From: Blautia sp. An81
GTDB taxonomy: Bacteria > Bacillota > Clostridia > Lachnospirales > Lachnospiraceae
Direction of reading: 5' to 3'
Assembly: GCF_002161285.1 (NCBI RefSeq)
Contig: NZ_NFHH01000001.1
Span: forward strand, 331,981 to 395,980
DNA length: 64,000 nt
The notes beneath the pieces were generated by a model. That model made no database searches and was not told the DNA's origin. It was given only the letters and a program-made list of their open reading frames with translations. The position numbers and the translations under genes are program-made. How positions within the stretch are numbered: the stretch's first letter is position 1; every line of letters starts with the position of its first letter. Shown here piece after piece: positions 18,379 through 29,112 of the stretch.

Positions 18379-18552
18379 TTATGCTTCTTCACTTCTACAC
18401 TCAATCTCCGATCCGTCCAGAAATATCACCAGCAGTGTCTCATCCTCAAATACCCTGATATGATCCAGCGTTTTCAATATGGCAAGCGACTTTTCCAGTC
18501 CGCTGGTATCGCCGCCAATCTCCACTGTAATGCCCTTGATCCGGCTCGACAT
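18379..18552 (-). CDS. 57-residue ORF with phage tape-measure-like N-terminus
   Basis: The product begins MSSRIKGITVEIGGDT, which is how many Siphovirus tape-measure proteins begin, then continues with an unrelated acidic tail (LLVIFLDGSEIECRSEE). A very strong AGGAGGTG site precedes the ATG and a clean terminator follows, so it looks like an expressed unit rather than random sequence. It may be a phage remnant joined to another small gene, or a captured mini-protein. It lies just upstream of, and divergent from, the RNA/Abi module. Confidence 0.55.
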   Translation of the reverse strand: MSSRIKGITVEIGGDTSGLEKSLAILKTLDHIRVFEDETLLVIFLDGSEIECRSEEA

Positions 18553-18679
18553 GTGTCACCACCTCCTGAAAATGGACGTAGAAAAAGCCCGGATCACTCC
18601 GGGCGGAATCTTTGCATATTTTCTTTTTTCTTCGAATACAATAATCGAAGGACAAAGCCGCTGGATTTGCTAAAAGCCA

Positions 18680-18708
18680 TTGACTTTTGAGTGGATCCGT
18701 GCTAGACT
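18680..18708 (+). promoter_or_regulatory. Promoter of the small RNA before the Abi gene
   Basis: TTGACT (18680-18685), a 17-bp spacer and TAGACT (18703-18708). Transcription would begin near 18715 and reach the terminator at 18756-18782. Confidence 0.65.
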
Positions 18709-18714
18709 CTGTCT

Positions 18715-18782
18715 TAGTGATCAGGTTTCAGATACTCGTGAGGACTGAGACCGGGGGAGGACCTGCGGGCCCTCCTTTTTTT
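18715..18782 (+). ncRNA. Structured small RNA (abiF-RNA-like) upstream of the Abi gene
   Basis: An RNA of about 68 nt is predicted between the promoter and a terminator. Hairpin 1 pairs GGTTTCAG (18724-18731) with CTGAGACC (18745-18752), eight pairs including one G-U. Hairpin 2 pairs GGAGG (18756-18760) with CCTCC (18771-18775), with further pairs inside, and is followed by seven T. There is no ORF in it. The abiF RNA motif known from comparative genomics stands just upstream of Abi_2 genes, and such RNAs have been reported as antitoxins for HEPN-type Abi toxins. Position and structure fit; a covariance search was not possible here. Confidence 0.65.
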
Positions 18783-18810
18783 ATTCTGAAAACAGGAAGA
18801 GGGGAAAGCT

Positions 18811-19746
18811 TTGTCAAAACCGTTTCTTACATATGACCAGCAGCTTGATAAACTGCAGAATGAAAAAAAACTTCAAATTCATGACCGGGCAGCCGCAAAA
18901 GAAATCCTAAAAAATATCGGATATTTTTCCTTGATCGGAGGATACAAAACACCGTTCATCAACCCCATGACTCGTATTTACCAGAACAATACTTCTTTTG
19001 AGGATATCTATGCCCTGTACCGGTTTGATCTTTCCCTGCGTGAACTTGTTTTCAAATATTTGTGTGAAATAGAATGTAAAATCCGGCAGCTTGTTTCCTA
19101 CCATTTTTGCAGTCTCCATGGCGAACAGCAGACCGCATACCTCACTCCTGGGAATTATAATCATACAAAAAAGAATGCTGCTGATATCACCCGCCTGATC
19201 CAGATCTTATCCTACCAGGCAAATAAAAATACGGAACATAATTATGTTGTCCACCAACGGAAGGTTTACCATAACGTTCCTCTATGGGTGCTGACCAACA
19301 CCCTGACTTATGGACAGATTTCCAGATTTTACGCCTTGCTCCCCTTCCAACTGCAAAGCGGTATCAGCAAAGATTTTCCAGGCGTAAATGAAAAGAACCT
19401 GGAACGTTATCTGAAAATCCTTACCCTGTTCCGGAACGTATGCGCACATAACGAGCGGCTTTATTCTTTCCGGACCCAGATTGATTTTCCAGATACAATG
19501 CTTCATCAGAAACTGAATATACCAAAAAAAGGGAATCAGTATCTTTCCGGAAAACGGGATCTGTTCGGTCTGGTCATCGCTTTCCGTTACCTGCTCCCCA
19601 AACAGGACTTTCTGGAATTTAAACGCGAATTAATCGGCATTATCAATAAGTACATAAAAAACAGCGGGCAGATCAGTGAATCTTCCCTTTTGGATATAAT
19701 GGGATTCCCTGCAAACTGGAAAGATATTACCCGATACCGCATTTAA
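18811..19746 (+). CDS. Abi_2-family abortive infection protein (HEPN RNase-like toxin)
   Basis: The 311-residue protein matches the AbiD/AbiF (Abi_2) family: an N-terminal LTYDQQLDKLQ, the core VPLWVLTNTLTYGQISRFY, and the HEPN catalytic motif LFRNVCAHNERLYS (R-x4-H with a following N and R). HEPN proteins of this type are RNases that halt growth during phage infection. The start is TTG behind GAGGGGAAAGC; no better ATG is available. It lies 29 bp after the terminator of the small RNA, so expression needs read-through of that terminator, as in type III toxin-antitoxin loci. The RNA would then both restrain expression and neutralise the protein; this role is an inference. Confidence 0.9.
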   Translation: MSKPFLTYDQQLDKLQNEKKLQIHDRAAAKEILKNIGYFSLIGGYKTPFINPMTRIYQNNTSFEDIYALYRFDLSLRELVFKYLCEIECKIRQLVSYHFCSLHGEQQTAYLTPGNYNHTKKNAADITRLIQILSYQANKNTEHNYVVHQRKVYHNVPLWVLTNTLTYGQISRFYALLPFQLQSGISKDFPGVNEKNLERYLKILTLFRNVCAHNERLYSFRTQIDFPDTMLHQKLNIPKKGNQYLSGKRDLFGLVIAFRYLLPKQDFLEFKRELIGIINKYIKNSGQISESSLLDIMGFPANWKDITRYRI

Positions 19747-19784
19747 GACGGCCTCACAAGCTAGTAAAAGCACTCAAAACCTGT

Positions 19785-19899
19785 ATCCCCGTCCGGCCAC
19801 GAAAAAAGGACTTGAAATTTGTACTCCAAGCCCTCGTCTTATTTTGGCAATTCTAATGTTAGCACAGCCGATCTGAAAAAACAGTACACCTTTAGTACA
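19785..19899. repeat. About 113-bp repeat, copy A
   Basis: This block (from CCCCGTCCGGCCACGAAAAA to CAGTACACCTTTAGTA) recurs at 21194-21306 in the same orientation with roughly 85% identity. It holds a hairpin near 19808-19834 whose minus-strand product is followed by TTTTTT, so it also terminates the zinc-ribbon gene. Confidence 0.8.
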
Positions 19900-19910
19900 C
19901 TTGTCATTAA

Positions 19911-21053
19911 TTACGAATAATATGTACCAGACTGATAATGTGGAACATATTTAATAGTATAATCATTGGGATTGATTTCTCCATCAAACCATGCACTAAC
20001 AGATGCCTCTTGGCCTGGTTGCCAAGAGTTAAGTTGATCTGTGTTTCCAGTTCCTACAATTACCTGCTTCTCATCATACAAATTAATCTCTGCACTAAAA
20101 TACTCAAAAGTACGATCTGTAGTATTTTTCATAGATATCTTGTAGGTCTTATACCCCCATTCGTCTTCCGTTGTTTCGATTTTGAACTGCTCAGTCATTT
20201 TTTGAATCGAATCTTTTATATCAATTTGTTCCTGTGCCGCTGATGCATCCACCAAGAGATCATCCAGAGTATCCTGATATTCTTCTTTTACAACTAAGCC
20301 ATAATCATCTACAAACTTTTTCAATAATATTGTTCTATTTGCGTATGTATCTGCCCATTGTGTACTAAATGTCGTATAATCCACAGTATAGAATTTAGTT
20401 GCTTCTTGAGCCTGATTTAAGTATTCTATATATTGCTTTGCGTCCGCCTCAAGCTCACTATTATCAAACGTCTGATCTGCAAAATCTCCAACCTGTTCTA
20501 ATTCAAGCTCGCAGTACTTGCTGTACAGATCTGGATCTTCCCCTATAAAACCTTGCTCTGCCTGAGCGTCTGATTCAGCCCATCGAGCCATTAATCCCTT
20601 CGAAAGGCTTCTCATAAACTGACCATCTATAGATAATTCATACTCACATTTTTCTACCATCTCTGCCGAATCTTCATAATCACCAAGTTCAGCGAAAATT
20701 TCTAACGCTTCTTGAAATTTTTCTTCTTCAAACAGTTCCTTTGCAGAATTATAATTTCTAGAATCCGTGGTCAACACATAGTAGGCAATAGCTGCAACTG
20801 CAATCACTACTACTGCAACAATAATTGCAATAACTCCTCCTTTAGATAATTTCTTTCTCTCTTTTGGTTTGTTTTCTTCGGATTTAATTTTTTCTTTATT
20901 GTTTTCTTCTTTGTTTCCCTCTGAATCGTTTTTCTCCACAGCAAGTTTTTCTACCAGTTCTTCTGTTCCTGTTACCGGACAGCCACATTGAGGACAACTG
21001 CTAGCCTTATCGCTGATTTCTCTTCCACATTCTGAACACTTAATTAGAGCCAA
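19911..21053 (-). CDS. Zinc-ribbon membrane-anchored protein with lipocalin-size external domain
   Basis: The N-terminus is a zinc ribbon (IKCSECGREISDKASSCPQC, two CxxC knuckles). An acidic and lysine-rich linker (about 45-90) and one membrane helix follow (VIAIIVAVVVIAVAAIAYYV). The outer part starts with TPR-like repeats (SAKELFEEEKFQEALEIF, AELGDYEDSAEM) and ends in a beta-rich domain with an aromatic tail. The start is the TTG at 21053 behind GGGGGGAG; the frame to 21161 lacks a ribosome site. Proteins of this design are common in Clostridia and their function is not known. It lies exactly between two copies of a 113-bp repeat. Confidence 0.75.
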   Translation of the reverse strand: MALIKCSECGREISDKASSCPQCGCPVTGTEELVEKLAVEKNDSEGNKEENNKEKIKSEENKPKERKKLSKGGVIAIIVAVVVIAVAAIAYYVLTTDSRNYNSAKELFEEEKFQEALEIFAELGDYEDSAEMVEKCEYELSIDGQFMRSLSKGLMARWAESDAQAEQGFIGEDPDLYSKYCELELEQVGDFADQTFDNSELEADAKQYIEYLNQAQEATKFYTVDYTTFSTQWADTYANRTILLKKFVDDYGLVVKEEYQDTLDDLLVDASAAQEQIDIKDSIQKMTEQFKIETTEDEWGYKTYKISMKNTTDRTFEYFSAEINLYDEKQVIVGTGNTDQLNSWQPGQEASVSAWFDGEINPNDYTIKYVPHYQSGTYYS

Positions 21054-21193
21054 AATGCTCCCCCCTTTATCATTTAATATTGAAATAATTATAACCTGAA
21101 GGATTGAAAAAAACAACGAAAAACTTTTTTCACATATACAGTCATGCAGTAACACTTTCACTCTCTTCTATGTACAGGCGAGTGAAAGGATAT

Positions 21194-21306
21194 AGCCCCG
21201 TCCGGCCACGAAAAAAGGGCCTGAAGTTTTCACTTCAAGCCCCGTCTTATTTTGGCAATTATTATCATAGCTCAGTGGATCTGAAAAAACAGTACACCTT
21301 TAGTAA
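21194..21306. repeat. About 113-bp repeat, copy B
   Basis: Second copy of the block at 19785-19899. Its hairpin GGGCCTGAAGT/ACTTCAAGCCC is better paired than in copy A and has TTTTTT after it on the minus strand. Apart from this copy, the roughly 400 bp between the zinc-ribbon start and the 74-residue gene hold nothing else I can name. Confidence 0.8.
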
Positions 21307-21461
21307 ACCAGTTCTGCGTAACCTACCTCTTTTATAAAGGAAATCTGAACACAACAAATACGAACCGCATTCTCGTGAATAAATCCACATTATTTGTTTT
21401 CTTCCGGTTTTCCCAGACATTGTATAAAATGTCTTTTAAAACTAGCATAGCCTCCAAATCG

Positions 21462-21686
21462 TTATATTAAATTGCAAATATGTATTCTACTATCGCGGTT
21501 ATTCTTTGAAAGATACTGTTCTGCAGCTTCCCTGGTAGGGAAGATCCGGCTTTTGCGTAACTGGATACTGCCATTGTTGTCAAACCGAACAATATAGAAA
21601 TCTGAGTTCTTACGAACTATGGTTACTTCTCGAAGAATTCGATTACTTTCAATGATGAAGGCTTTGGATCCTATTTCATATTCCAT
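21462..21686 (-). CDS. 74-residue SH3/KOW-like small protein under LexA control
   Basis: The product begins MEYEIGSKAFIIESNR and is rich in beta strands (REVTIVRKNSDFYIVRFDN, then SRIFPTREAAEQYL), like a small SH3-type barrel. The start is the ATG at 21686 with AGGAGG 12 bases upstream; the frame extends to 21761 without a site. A consensus promoter with a LexA-type box in its spacer stands 100 bp upstream, so it should be induced by DNA damage. Similar small proteins occur on Firmicute mobile elements. The function is unknown. Confidence 0.7.
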   Translation of the reverse strand: MEYEIGSKAFIIESNRILREVTIVRKNSDFYIVRFDNNGSIQLRKSRIFPTREAAEQYLSKNNRDSRIHICNLI

Positions 21687-21786
21687 ATAATCATTACGCC
21701 TCCTAAGCAAGATTAAACTCAAGGGAAAGTGTCTGTTTAATCTCTTCTCGTTTCGTATCAACGATTCCTACTGTAGCGATGATTAT

Positions 21787-21815
21787 ATTATACGAACATA
21801 CGTTCTATTTGTCAA
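21787..21815 (-). promoter_or_regulatory. Consensus promoter with LexA (SOS) box in its spacer
   Basis: On the minus strand TTGACA (21815-21810), a 17-bp spacer and TATAAT (21792-21787) are both perfect. The spacer contains CGAAC-ATAC-GTTCT (21793-21806 on the plus strand), which matches the Gram-positive LexA box CGAACNNNNGTTCG in nine of ten fixed bases. Confidence 0.75.
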
Positions 21816-21861
21816 TAGTTCCATTTTCCTTACGAACACTAATATATCATGCCTGCAAGAA

Positions 21862-23403
21862 TTAATCCTTCTTTCCATATGGTGTTTTCGGTTCTGCTAC
21901 CATCGACAGCGACTCCTTTCCGTCAAGATCATAAGTAATCATGTTATGTCTCGGCTCGATAAAAGATGCTGAACCGCCAATACCAAAATATTTTTCAAAA
22001 AATGTCTTTAACTTATCAATGACGCCTTGCTTCTTCTTCGCCCTGGTACCAGTGCCGCCGAAGCGTGAGATCGGGGGCAAAAGTTTATCAATGTCAGTCC
22101 CGGTTGTCTTGATTTCCCCGTCCCGAAAAGCGTTCTCCATGAACTTCCGGGTGTCCTCCGGGCGCAGCCTTTCTTCCACGATAATCTCATCAAGATCTTG
22201 TTCTCGCCGCTGTGCCACGTAGTTATTCCATTCGTCCATGACGTCATCCACCTCGTTGATCCCGGCAATAAAATTCTCGATCAGTTGTTTCTTGCTCCGC
22301 AATTCCGGACTGGCGTCTACGGCTTTACGGATCGTGATCAACACTTCCTTATCCTCACAGTGGGTATCGTGGTATTTTTTCACAAGCATCAGGATATAAT
22401 CAATATTAATCTCTATCTGGTGAATCAGTTCCACTTCAAAGACCACGTCATCCGTGATATCCGTGCTTTCTCTCCGTTTGTGACTCCACTCGTCTCGTAA
22501 GTCCTGATAACGCCCCAGATAATCCTGCAGATCACGCTCGGAGATCCTCTCCTTGCCTTTAAAGTCATCAAAGGATATCAGAAGGTTTCGCATGCGGAGA
22601 ATAGCGCCAAACAAGGCAATAAACTCTTTCTGGTTCTGCTCCCCGGTGATTCGTGGCTCCGACAATGGAAATTTCTGATTCAGTTCTTCTATCAAATCCA
22701 CGTATCCCGGCATTGGCTTACCGTCTATGGATTCGTACCCGTAATAATAATCTTTAAAACTTTGTAGGAGGACGATTCCTCCCGCATTCTTATCCCCAAA
22801 AAGGGAAATGGCGCTATCCACACGCTTTTGCAGGTTTCGGAAGCACACGACATTCCCAAAGGTCTTAATGGAATTCAGGATACGATTGGTACGGGAAAAC
22901 GCCTGAATCAACCCATGCATCTTCAGGTTTTTGTCCACCCACAGCGTGTTCATAGTCGTAGCGTCAAATCCCGTGAGGAACATGTTCACAACAATCAATA
23001 AATCCAGTTCCTTGTTCTTCATACGCAGTGACACGTCTTTATAATAATTCTGGAATTTCTCACTGGAGGTGTCATAGTTCGTATGGAACATTTCGTTATA
23101 ATCCTGGATAGCTTCTTCCAAAAACTCCCGGGACGGCTGGTCAAGGGCAGAGGTATCTTCGGAATTTTCCTCATCCAGAATACCATCTGCCTCCCCTTCA
23201 TTTGCGCCATAGCTGAAGATGGTCGCAATCCGCAGCTTTTTGGTCGGATCTTCCCCCATCTGTTTCTGGAACTCTCGGTAATACAACTTGGCCATCGGCA
23301 CGCTCGCCACCGCGAAGATGGAATTAAAACCACTGATGCGCTGTTTCCTCTTGATTTCTTCCACTTCGTCACGCTTGGCAGATACCACTTCCTTGATATT
23401 CAC
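21862..23403 (-). pseudogene. hsdR: Type I restriction endonuclease subunit R, C-terminal part (after frameshift)
   Basis: These 513 codons continue the HsdR protein directly after the N-terminal part: NIKEVVSAKRDEVEEIKRKQ, then the helicase motifs DLLIVVNMFLTGFDATTMNTLWVDKNL and LIQAFSRTNR, and the C-terminal helical region that docks on the methylase. The frame changes at about 23405-23420, where one extra A seems present in an AT-rich run (ACATAATATAATACAC on the coding strand). An intact reading would be KTYIYNTLVNIKEV. As written the enzyme is split. An ATG-like start for this part has no clear ribosome site, so it probably is not made separately. Confidence 0.85.
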
Positions 23404-23410
23404 CAGTGTA

Positions 23411-25081
23411 TTATATTATGTAGGTTTTATCGCCACGGTACGTCTTCTGGTCGAAATGCTCCAGGATATAGCTGGTCACAAGCTGGATGCGCTTGGGCGC
23501 CATCATGGCCTTCTCCCGGTTAATATCCCAGACCATCTCATCCGTGATTTCTTCCTCAGCCTTCATCGTCTGGACATAATCTACCCGGAATGGGAGTACA
23601 TTCTTGTCATTGATGGCATCCACAATAGTATAGCTGTGAAGCTGGTCGCCAAACGTCTGCGCCGTAGTAAAGAATTCCGGGTTTTTCGCCCTGCCCGAAT
23701 TCACGGAAAAGATTGGTGTACCGGTGAAGCCGAACAGATGGTATTTCTTAAAGTGTTTCACAATCGCCGTATGCATGTCCCCAAATTGGCTCCGATGGCA
23801 CTCGTCAAAAATGATGACTACGTGTTTCGTATACACCTCATGAACAGGGTTCTTCTTGATAAAGGTTGCCAGTTTCTGGATGGTTGTGATAATGATATGG
23901 GCTTCCACGTCCTCCAGTTGCTTTTTCAAAACCGCAGTGGATGTATTGCTGTTCGCCGCCCCCTTTTCAAAACGGTCATATTCCTTCATAGTCTGGTAGT
24001 CCAGATCCTTACGGTCTACCACGAACAGTACTTTGTCAATATACGGGAGCCTTGAGGCAAGCCTTGCTGTCTTAAAAGAAGTCAGGGTCTTGCCGGAACC
24101 TGTAGTATGCCATATATAACCGCCGCCTTCAACGCTGCCATATTTTTTATAATTGTTGGCAATCTCAATCCTGTTAAGGATGCGCTCCGTAGCTGTGATC
24201 TGATAAGGGCGCATGACCATCAGCATATCCTCGGACGTAAAGATACAATATTTTGTCAAGATATTTAAAATCGTGTGCTTTGCGAAAAACGTCTTCGTAA
24301 AATCGATCAAATCAGGGATCACACGATTATTGGCATCTGCCCAGAAACAGGTAAACTCAAAACTGTTACTGCTCTTGGTCTTACTTGCGCCTTTCTTTTT
24401 ATGCTCCCGCTCTGCGTTCCACCGGGTACTGTTAGAATAATATTTCGTATTTGCTCCATTGGAGATAACAAAAATCTGGATGTATTCATACAGCCCACTG
24501 CCCGACCAGAAAGACTCTCTCTGGTAGCGCTCAATCTGATTGAAAGCCTCCCGGATGGCCACGCCCCTGCGTTTCAGTTCTATATGTACTAACGGGAACC
24601 CGTTGACCAGCACTGTAACATCATACCGGTTGTCGTGCTTTGCCCCATCTTTTGTACTAACCACATACTGGTTGATGACCTGCAGACGGTTATTGTGGAT
24701 ATTTTTCTTGTCGATCAGCGTGATGTTCTTAGTCGATCCATCGTCACGGCGCAGATTCTGGATATGATCCTCCTGTATCTTCCGGGTCTTTTCCACGATG
24801 TGTTCATTCGGGTTTGCTATGGCATTGTGGAAGAAGTCCTCCCATTCCGTATCAGAAAAGGTATAATGGTTCAATTCCTCCAGTTGCTTGCGGAGATTAC
24901 TGACCAGATCACTCTCCGTGTGAATCGGAAGGTATTCATACCCTTGCTCACACAGCATGCGGATGAATTCCTGTTCCAAGGCGGCTTCGCTCTGGTAACT
25001 GTCGGAACGCTTCTTTACCGGCTCATATTCCGTGACAACGGTATTTTCTGACGTTTCCGCCACGATATTAAAATATGGCAC
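23411..25081 (-). pseudogene. hsdR: Type I restriction endonuclease subunit R, N-terminal part (before frameshift)
   Basis: The 556 codons hold the PD-(D/E)XK nuclease (D154 in RYDVTVLVNG, E168 and K170 in IELKRRG) and the first RecA-like motor domain (Walker A TTGSGKT at 326-332, DECHRS at 426-431, FGFTGTPIF). Subfamily features match the EcoR124/type IC group. The start is GTG behind GGAGGCGAAATGCT. The frame ends at TAA right after DKTYII because of the one-base frameshift. A truncated protein of this kind could not translocate or cut, so restriction would be off while methylation could continue. It might be a real phase or assembly error; reads would decide. Confidence 0.85.
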
Positions 25082-25095
25082 AGCATTTCGCCTCC

Positions 25096-25644
25096 TTACT
25101 TTTTCTGTAGTTCTTCAAAGGATAATAACTTATCCCGATAGTATTCATACTGCTTCCGGCGCGCCTCAATTTCCGCCGGAAGGCCTTCGGACAGGTCGTT
25201 GCAAAGGGTATCAAATCGGTCGAGTATATTTACAATCTTATTTTGTTCTTGCAAAGCTGGTATAAGCAGCAGCACATTAGAAAGTGTCTCCCCACTAACA
25301 TGTGGGACACCTGCCCCTCTTTTCATTGCATTCAAAGCAGGCTCCATATTTTTTAAAACATAATATAAATATTTTGTAGTGACCAGTTCGTTTCTTCCTT
25401 CATATCCAAAGCCATCTGTAACATATATTTTCCGATTCCAATAGGAAACAAAGCCAGCAGAAACTCCACTCCTGGCAATAACTACAATTTCCCCATCATG
25501 GTTATATTTATTGATATAATAAGCTGGCTCTTGACCACCAAGGATCACTGGAATATCTCCTTTTGTAGTACTTTTCTTGGTGATGTATTCCCCTCTGAAT
25601 ACATTTGCAACTTTTCTGAGCGGTAAGACAGCATAGCCAAACAC
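25096..25644 (-). CDS. hsdS: Half specificity subunit (one TRD) downstream of the GACA tract
   Basis: The 182-residue frame (GTG start) has one target recognition domain (VFRGEYITKKSTTKGDIPVI, then ILGGQEPAYYINKYNH) and one conserved helix ending in GLPAEIEARRKQYEYYRDKLLSF. That ending is nearly the same as the end of the complete HsdS (GLPAEIEARQKQYEYYRDLLLTF). The frame is open upstream into the GACA repeats, reading TELNAIRLIQYVFG, but has no good ribosome site of its own. Loss of one GACA unit (or gain of two) would put it in frame with the full HsdS. It may act as a silent or switchable TRD. Confidence 0.8.
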   Translation of the reverse strand: MFGYAVLPLRKVANVFRGEYITKKSTTKGDIPVILGGQEPAYYINKYNHDGEIVVIARSGVSAGFVSYWNRKIYVTDGFGYEGRNELVTTKYLYYVLKNMEPALNAMKRGAGVPHVSGETLSNVLLLIPALQEQNKIVNILDRFDTLCNDLSEGLPAEIEARRKQYEYYRDKLLSFEELQKK

Positions 25645-25657
25645 ATACTGAATAAGC

Positions 25658-26927
<1,270 letters not shown>

Positions 26928-26935
<8 letters not shown>

Positions 26936-27548
26936 TTTCGCCCATATCCCTTCCTTTGTAAAATTCATCACCGCTTTTAGCTAGCTCTGCAAAAACCTTT
27001 TCCATGTCTATTGGTGGCAAATGCGATGTAACTTCGTCCCAGTCAATAATTTCATAATTGAAATGAAATTTATCTCTATTATCTCTAAAATAGGATTCTG
27101 CCACATTACACAAAATCATACATATTCTTCTAACATTCATCCTATATTCACGTTTCTGTTCATTTCCAAATCTAGTTATCGTACTAGCATCTGAATAAAT
27201 ATCAAATGGTTTAGCTTTTTCAATGACCAATGAAAAATGATCTATAGGTTGATTAGTCCGTAAATTATCATTTTTCATATTTGGATTTCCCTCATGCAAC
27301 AAAGAACAGCGTAAACTATAAATTACCTCTCCCGACAAATATGGCATATCATCCTTATCTTCTGGATTCTTTTCATATTTTCCTATTTCCTCATCATACC
27401 ATGAAATATATCTTTTTCGACTACTCCGTTCATCTGGATAAGCAGCCTTTCCACAAATATCTGGTAATGTCAAAGCCGAACTCAGCGCAACAAAATACAA
27501 TTCGTTTTCCAATGCCTTTCTTATGTCCTGAACAAGACGAACAACCAT
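26928..27548 (-). CDS. HEPN-like protein inside the type I R-M operon
   Basis: The 206-residue protein is mainly helical and has the motif YSLRCSLLHEGNP, an R-x4-H like the active site of HEPN RNases, preceded by ALSSALTLPDICG. A region IDHFSLVIEKAK and a C-terminal helix with RICMILCNVAESYF follow. The start is the ATG at 27548, two bases after the hsdM stop, with GAGGTG upstream; the longer frame overlaps hsdM. It overlaps hsdS by 8 bp. It is not a standard R-M subunit. An accessory toxin that acts if restriction fails is possible, but this is an inference. Confidence 0.7.
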
Positions 27549-27549
27549 T

Positions 27550-29112
27550 TTACACCTCGATTTCTGCAATGATCTTATCGATCTCATCTCGAAGCATCTG
27601 CTCCCGAGCCACGATTTCCTTGATCTCCGCATTCAGCTTCACAATATCTATTTTCTCTCTGGTATCTTTGGCTTCCACATAAGTGGATACGGACAGGTTA
27701 TAATCATTTCCAGAAACTTCTTCATAGGTAGCCAGATGAGTGAAATGTTCCACTTCCTCCCGTTTTGTGAATGCATCGACAATGTGGTCAATATTCTCGG
27801 GAGTCAGTTTATTGTTATTCGTCACCTTAATACACTCATCCGTTGCATCAATAAACAGGGTTTTGTTGTCTGTCTTATTTTTCTTCATAACCATAATACA
27901 GGTTGCAATAGAAGTCCCGAAGAACAGGTTACTCGGAAGCTGAATGATACAATCCACATAGTTATTATCAACCAGATATTTACGGATTTTCTGCTCGGCT
28001 CCGCCACGGTACATAATACCTGGAAAGCATACAATTGCAGCGGTACCGTTTGAAGCAAGCCATGAAAGACTATGCATAATAAATGCCATATCCGCCTTAC
28101 TCTTTGGTGCCAGAACTCCGGCAGGAGCAAAACGGGGATCATTAATCAGCAACGGATTATCGTCTCCCACCCATTTGATAGAATAAGGCGGATTTGAAAC
28201 AATCAATTCAAACGGCTCGTCATCCCAATGCTGCGGACTGATCAATGTGTCCTCGCAGGCAATATTAAATTTATCAAATCCCACATCATGTAAAAACATA
28301 TTAATACGGCACAGGTTATAAGTGGTAATATTGATTTCCTGCCCATAAAAGCCATTTCTTATCGCATCTCTGCCCAGAATTTTTTCTGCCTTTAGCAGCA
28401 GGGAGCCGCTCCCACAGGCCGGATCATAAACTTTATTGATCTCTGTTTTTCCCACAGTTCCAAGCCTTGTGAGCAGTTCTGAGACGTCTGCAGGGGTGAA
28501 AAATTCCCCTCCTGATTTTCCCGCATTGGAGGCATACATCATCATAAGGTACTCATATGCATCACCAAACGCATCGATGGAATGGTCTTTCACATCACCA
28601 AGTTTCATTTCTCCCACGCCATTCAGCAATTTGACCAGTTTCTCATTCCGCTTGGCTACCGTAGAACCTAATTTATTACTATTCACATCATAATCATCGA
28701 ACAGTCCAGCAAAATCGTTCTCTGCCTCGCTGCCTTTCGCGGATTCTTCAATATGGCGGAACACTCGTTCCAATGTCTCATTTAAGTTTTCATCATTCGC
28801 AGCATTGGCACGAACATTGCAGAATAATTCGCTCGGCAAAATGAAAAAGCCTTTTTCTTCCACTAATCCGTCACGTGCTTCTTCTGCATCCTCGTCAGGC
28901 ATTTTTGCAAAGTCAAAATCAGAGTTTCCTGCTGCTGCCTCTCCACTGTTTATGTAATTACACAAATTTTCAGAAATATATCGATAGAACATCGTTCCAA
29001 GAACATAATTCTTAAAGTCCCATCCGTCAACTGCTCCCCTCAATTCATCCGCAATTGCCCAAATAGCACGATGCAGTTCATCACGCTCTTGTTCCTTTTT
29101 AGTATCAACCAT
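27550..29112 (-). CDS. hsdM: Type I DNA methyltransferase subunit M (adenine)
   Basis: HsdM transfers a methyl group from S-adenosylmethionine to adenine at the site chosen by HsdS. The N-terminal helical HsdM domain spans about 10-150. Motif [12 protein letters not shown] is at about 230-240 and the catalytic NPPY at 307-310, followed by the C-terminal helix (residues 450-520) that contacts HsdS. The start is the ATG at 29112, behind GGAGGAAAAGAGA, and it overlaps the XRE stop by 8 bp; the frame to 29166 is longer without support. At 520 residues it has the usual length. Confidence 0.94.
   Translation of the reverse strand: MVDTKKEQERDELHRAIWAIADELRGAVDGWDFKNYVLGTMFYRYISENLCNYINSGEAAAGNSDFDFAKMPDEDAEEARDGLVEEKGFFILPSELFCNVRANAANDENLNETLERVFRHIEESAKGSEAENDFAGLFDDYDVNSNKLGSTVAKRNEKLVKLLNGVGEMKLGDVKDHSIDAFGDAYEYLMMMYASNAGKSGGEFFTPADVSELLTRLGTVGKTEINKVYDPACGSGSLLLKAEKILGRDAIRNGFYGQEINITTYNLCRINMFLHDVGFDKFNIACEDTLISPQHWDDEPFELIVSNPPYSIKWVGDDNPLLINDPRFAPAGVLAPKSKADMAFIMHSLSWLASNGTAAIVCFPGIMYRGGAEQKIRKYLVDNNYVDCIIQLPSNLFFGTSIATCIMVMKKNKTDNKTLFIDATDECIKVTNNNKLTPENIDHIVDAFTKREEVEHFTHLATYEEVSGNDYNLSVSTYVEAKDTREKIDIVKLNAEIKEIVAREQMLRDEIDKIIAEIEV

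Noticed and set aside
18811..19746. Abi gene as a Cas13-type effector
   Set aside because: It has one HEPN motif and only about 311 residues, with no CRISPR array; it is an Abi_2 protein.
21265..21285. ATAGCTCAGTGG, like the D-arm of a tRNA
   Set aside because: No acceptor stem, anticodon arm or T-arm fits around it; it is part of the 113-bp repeat.
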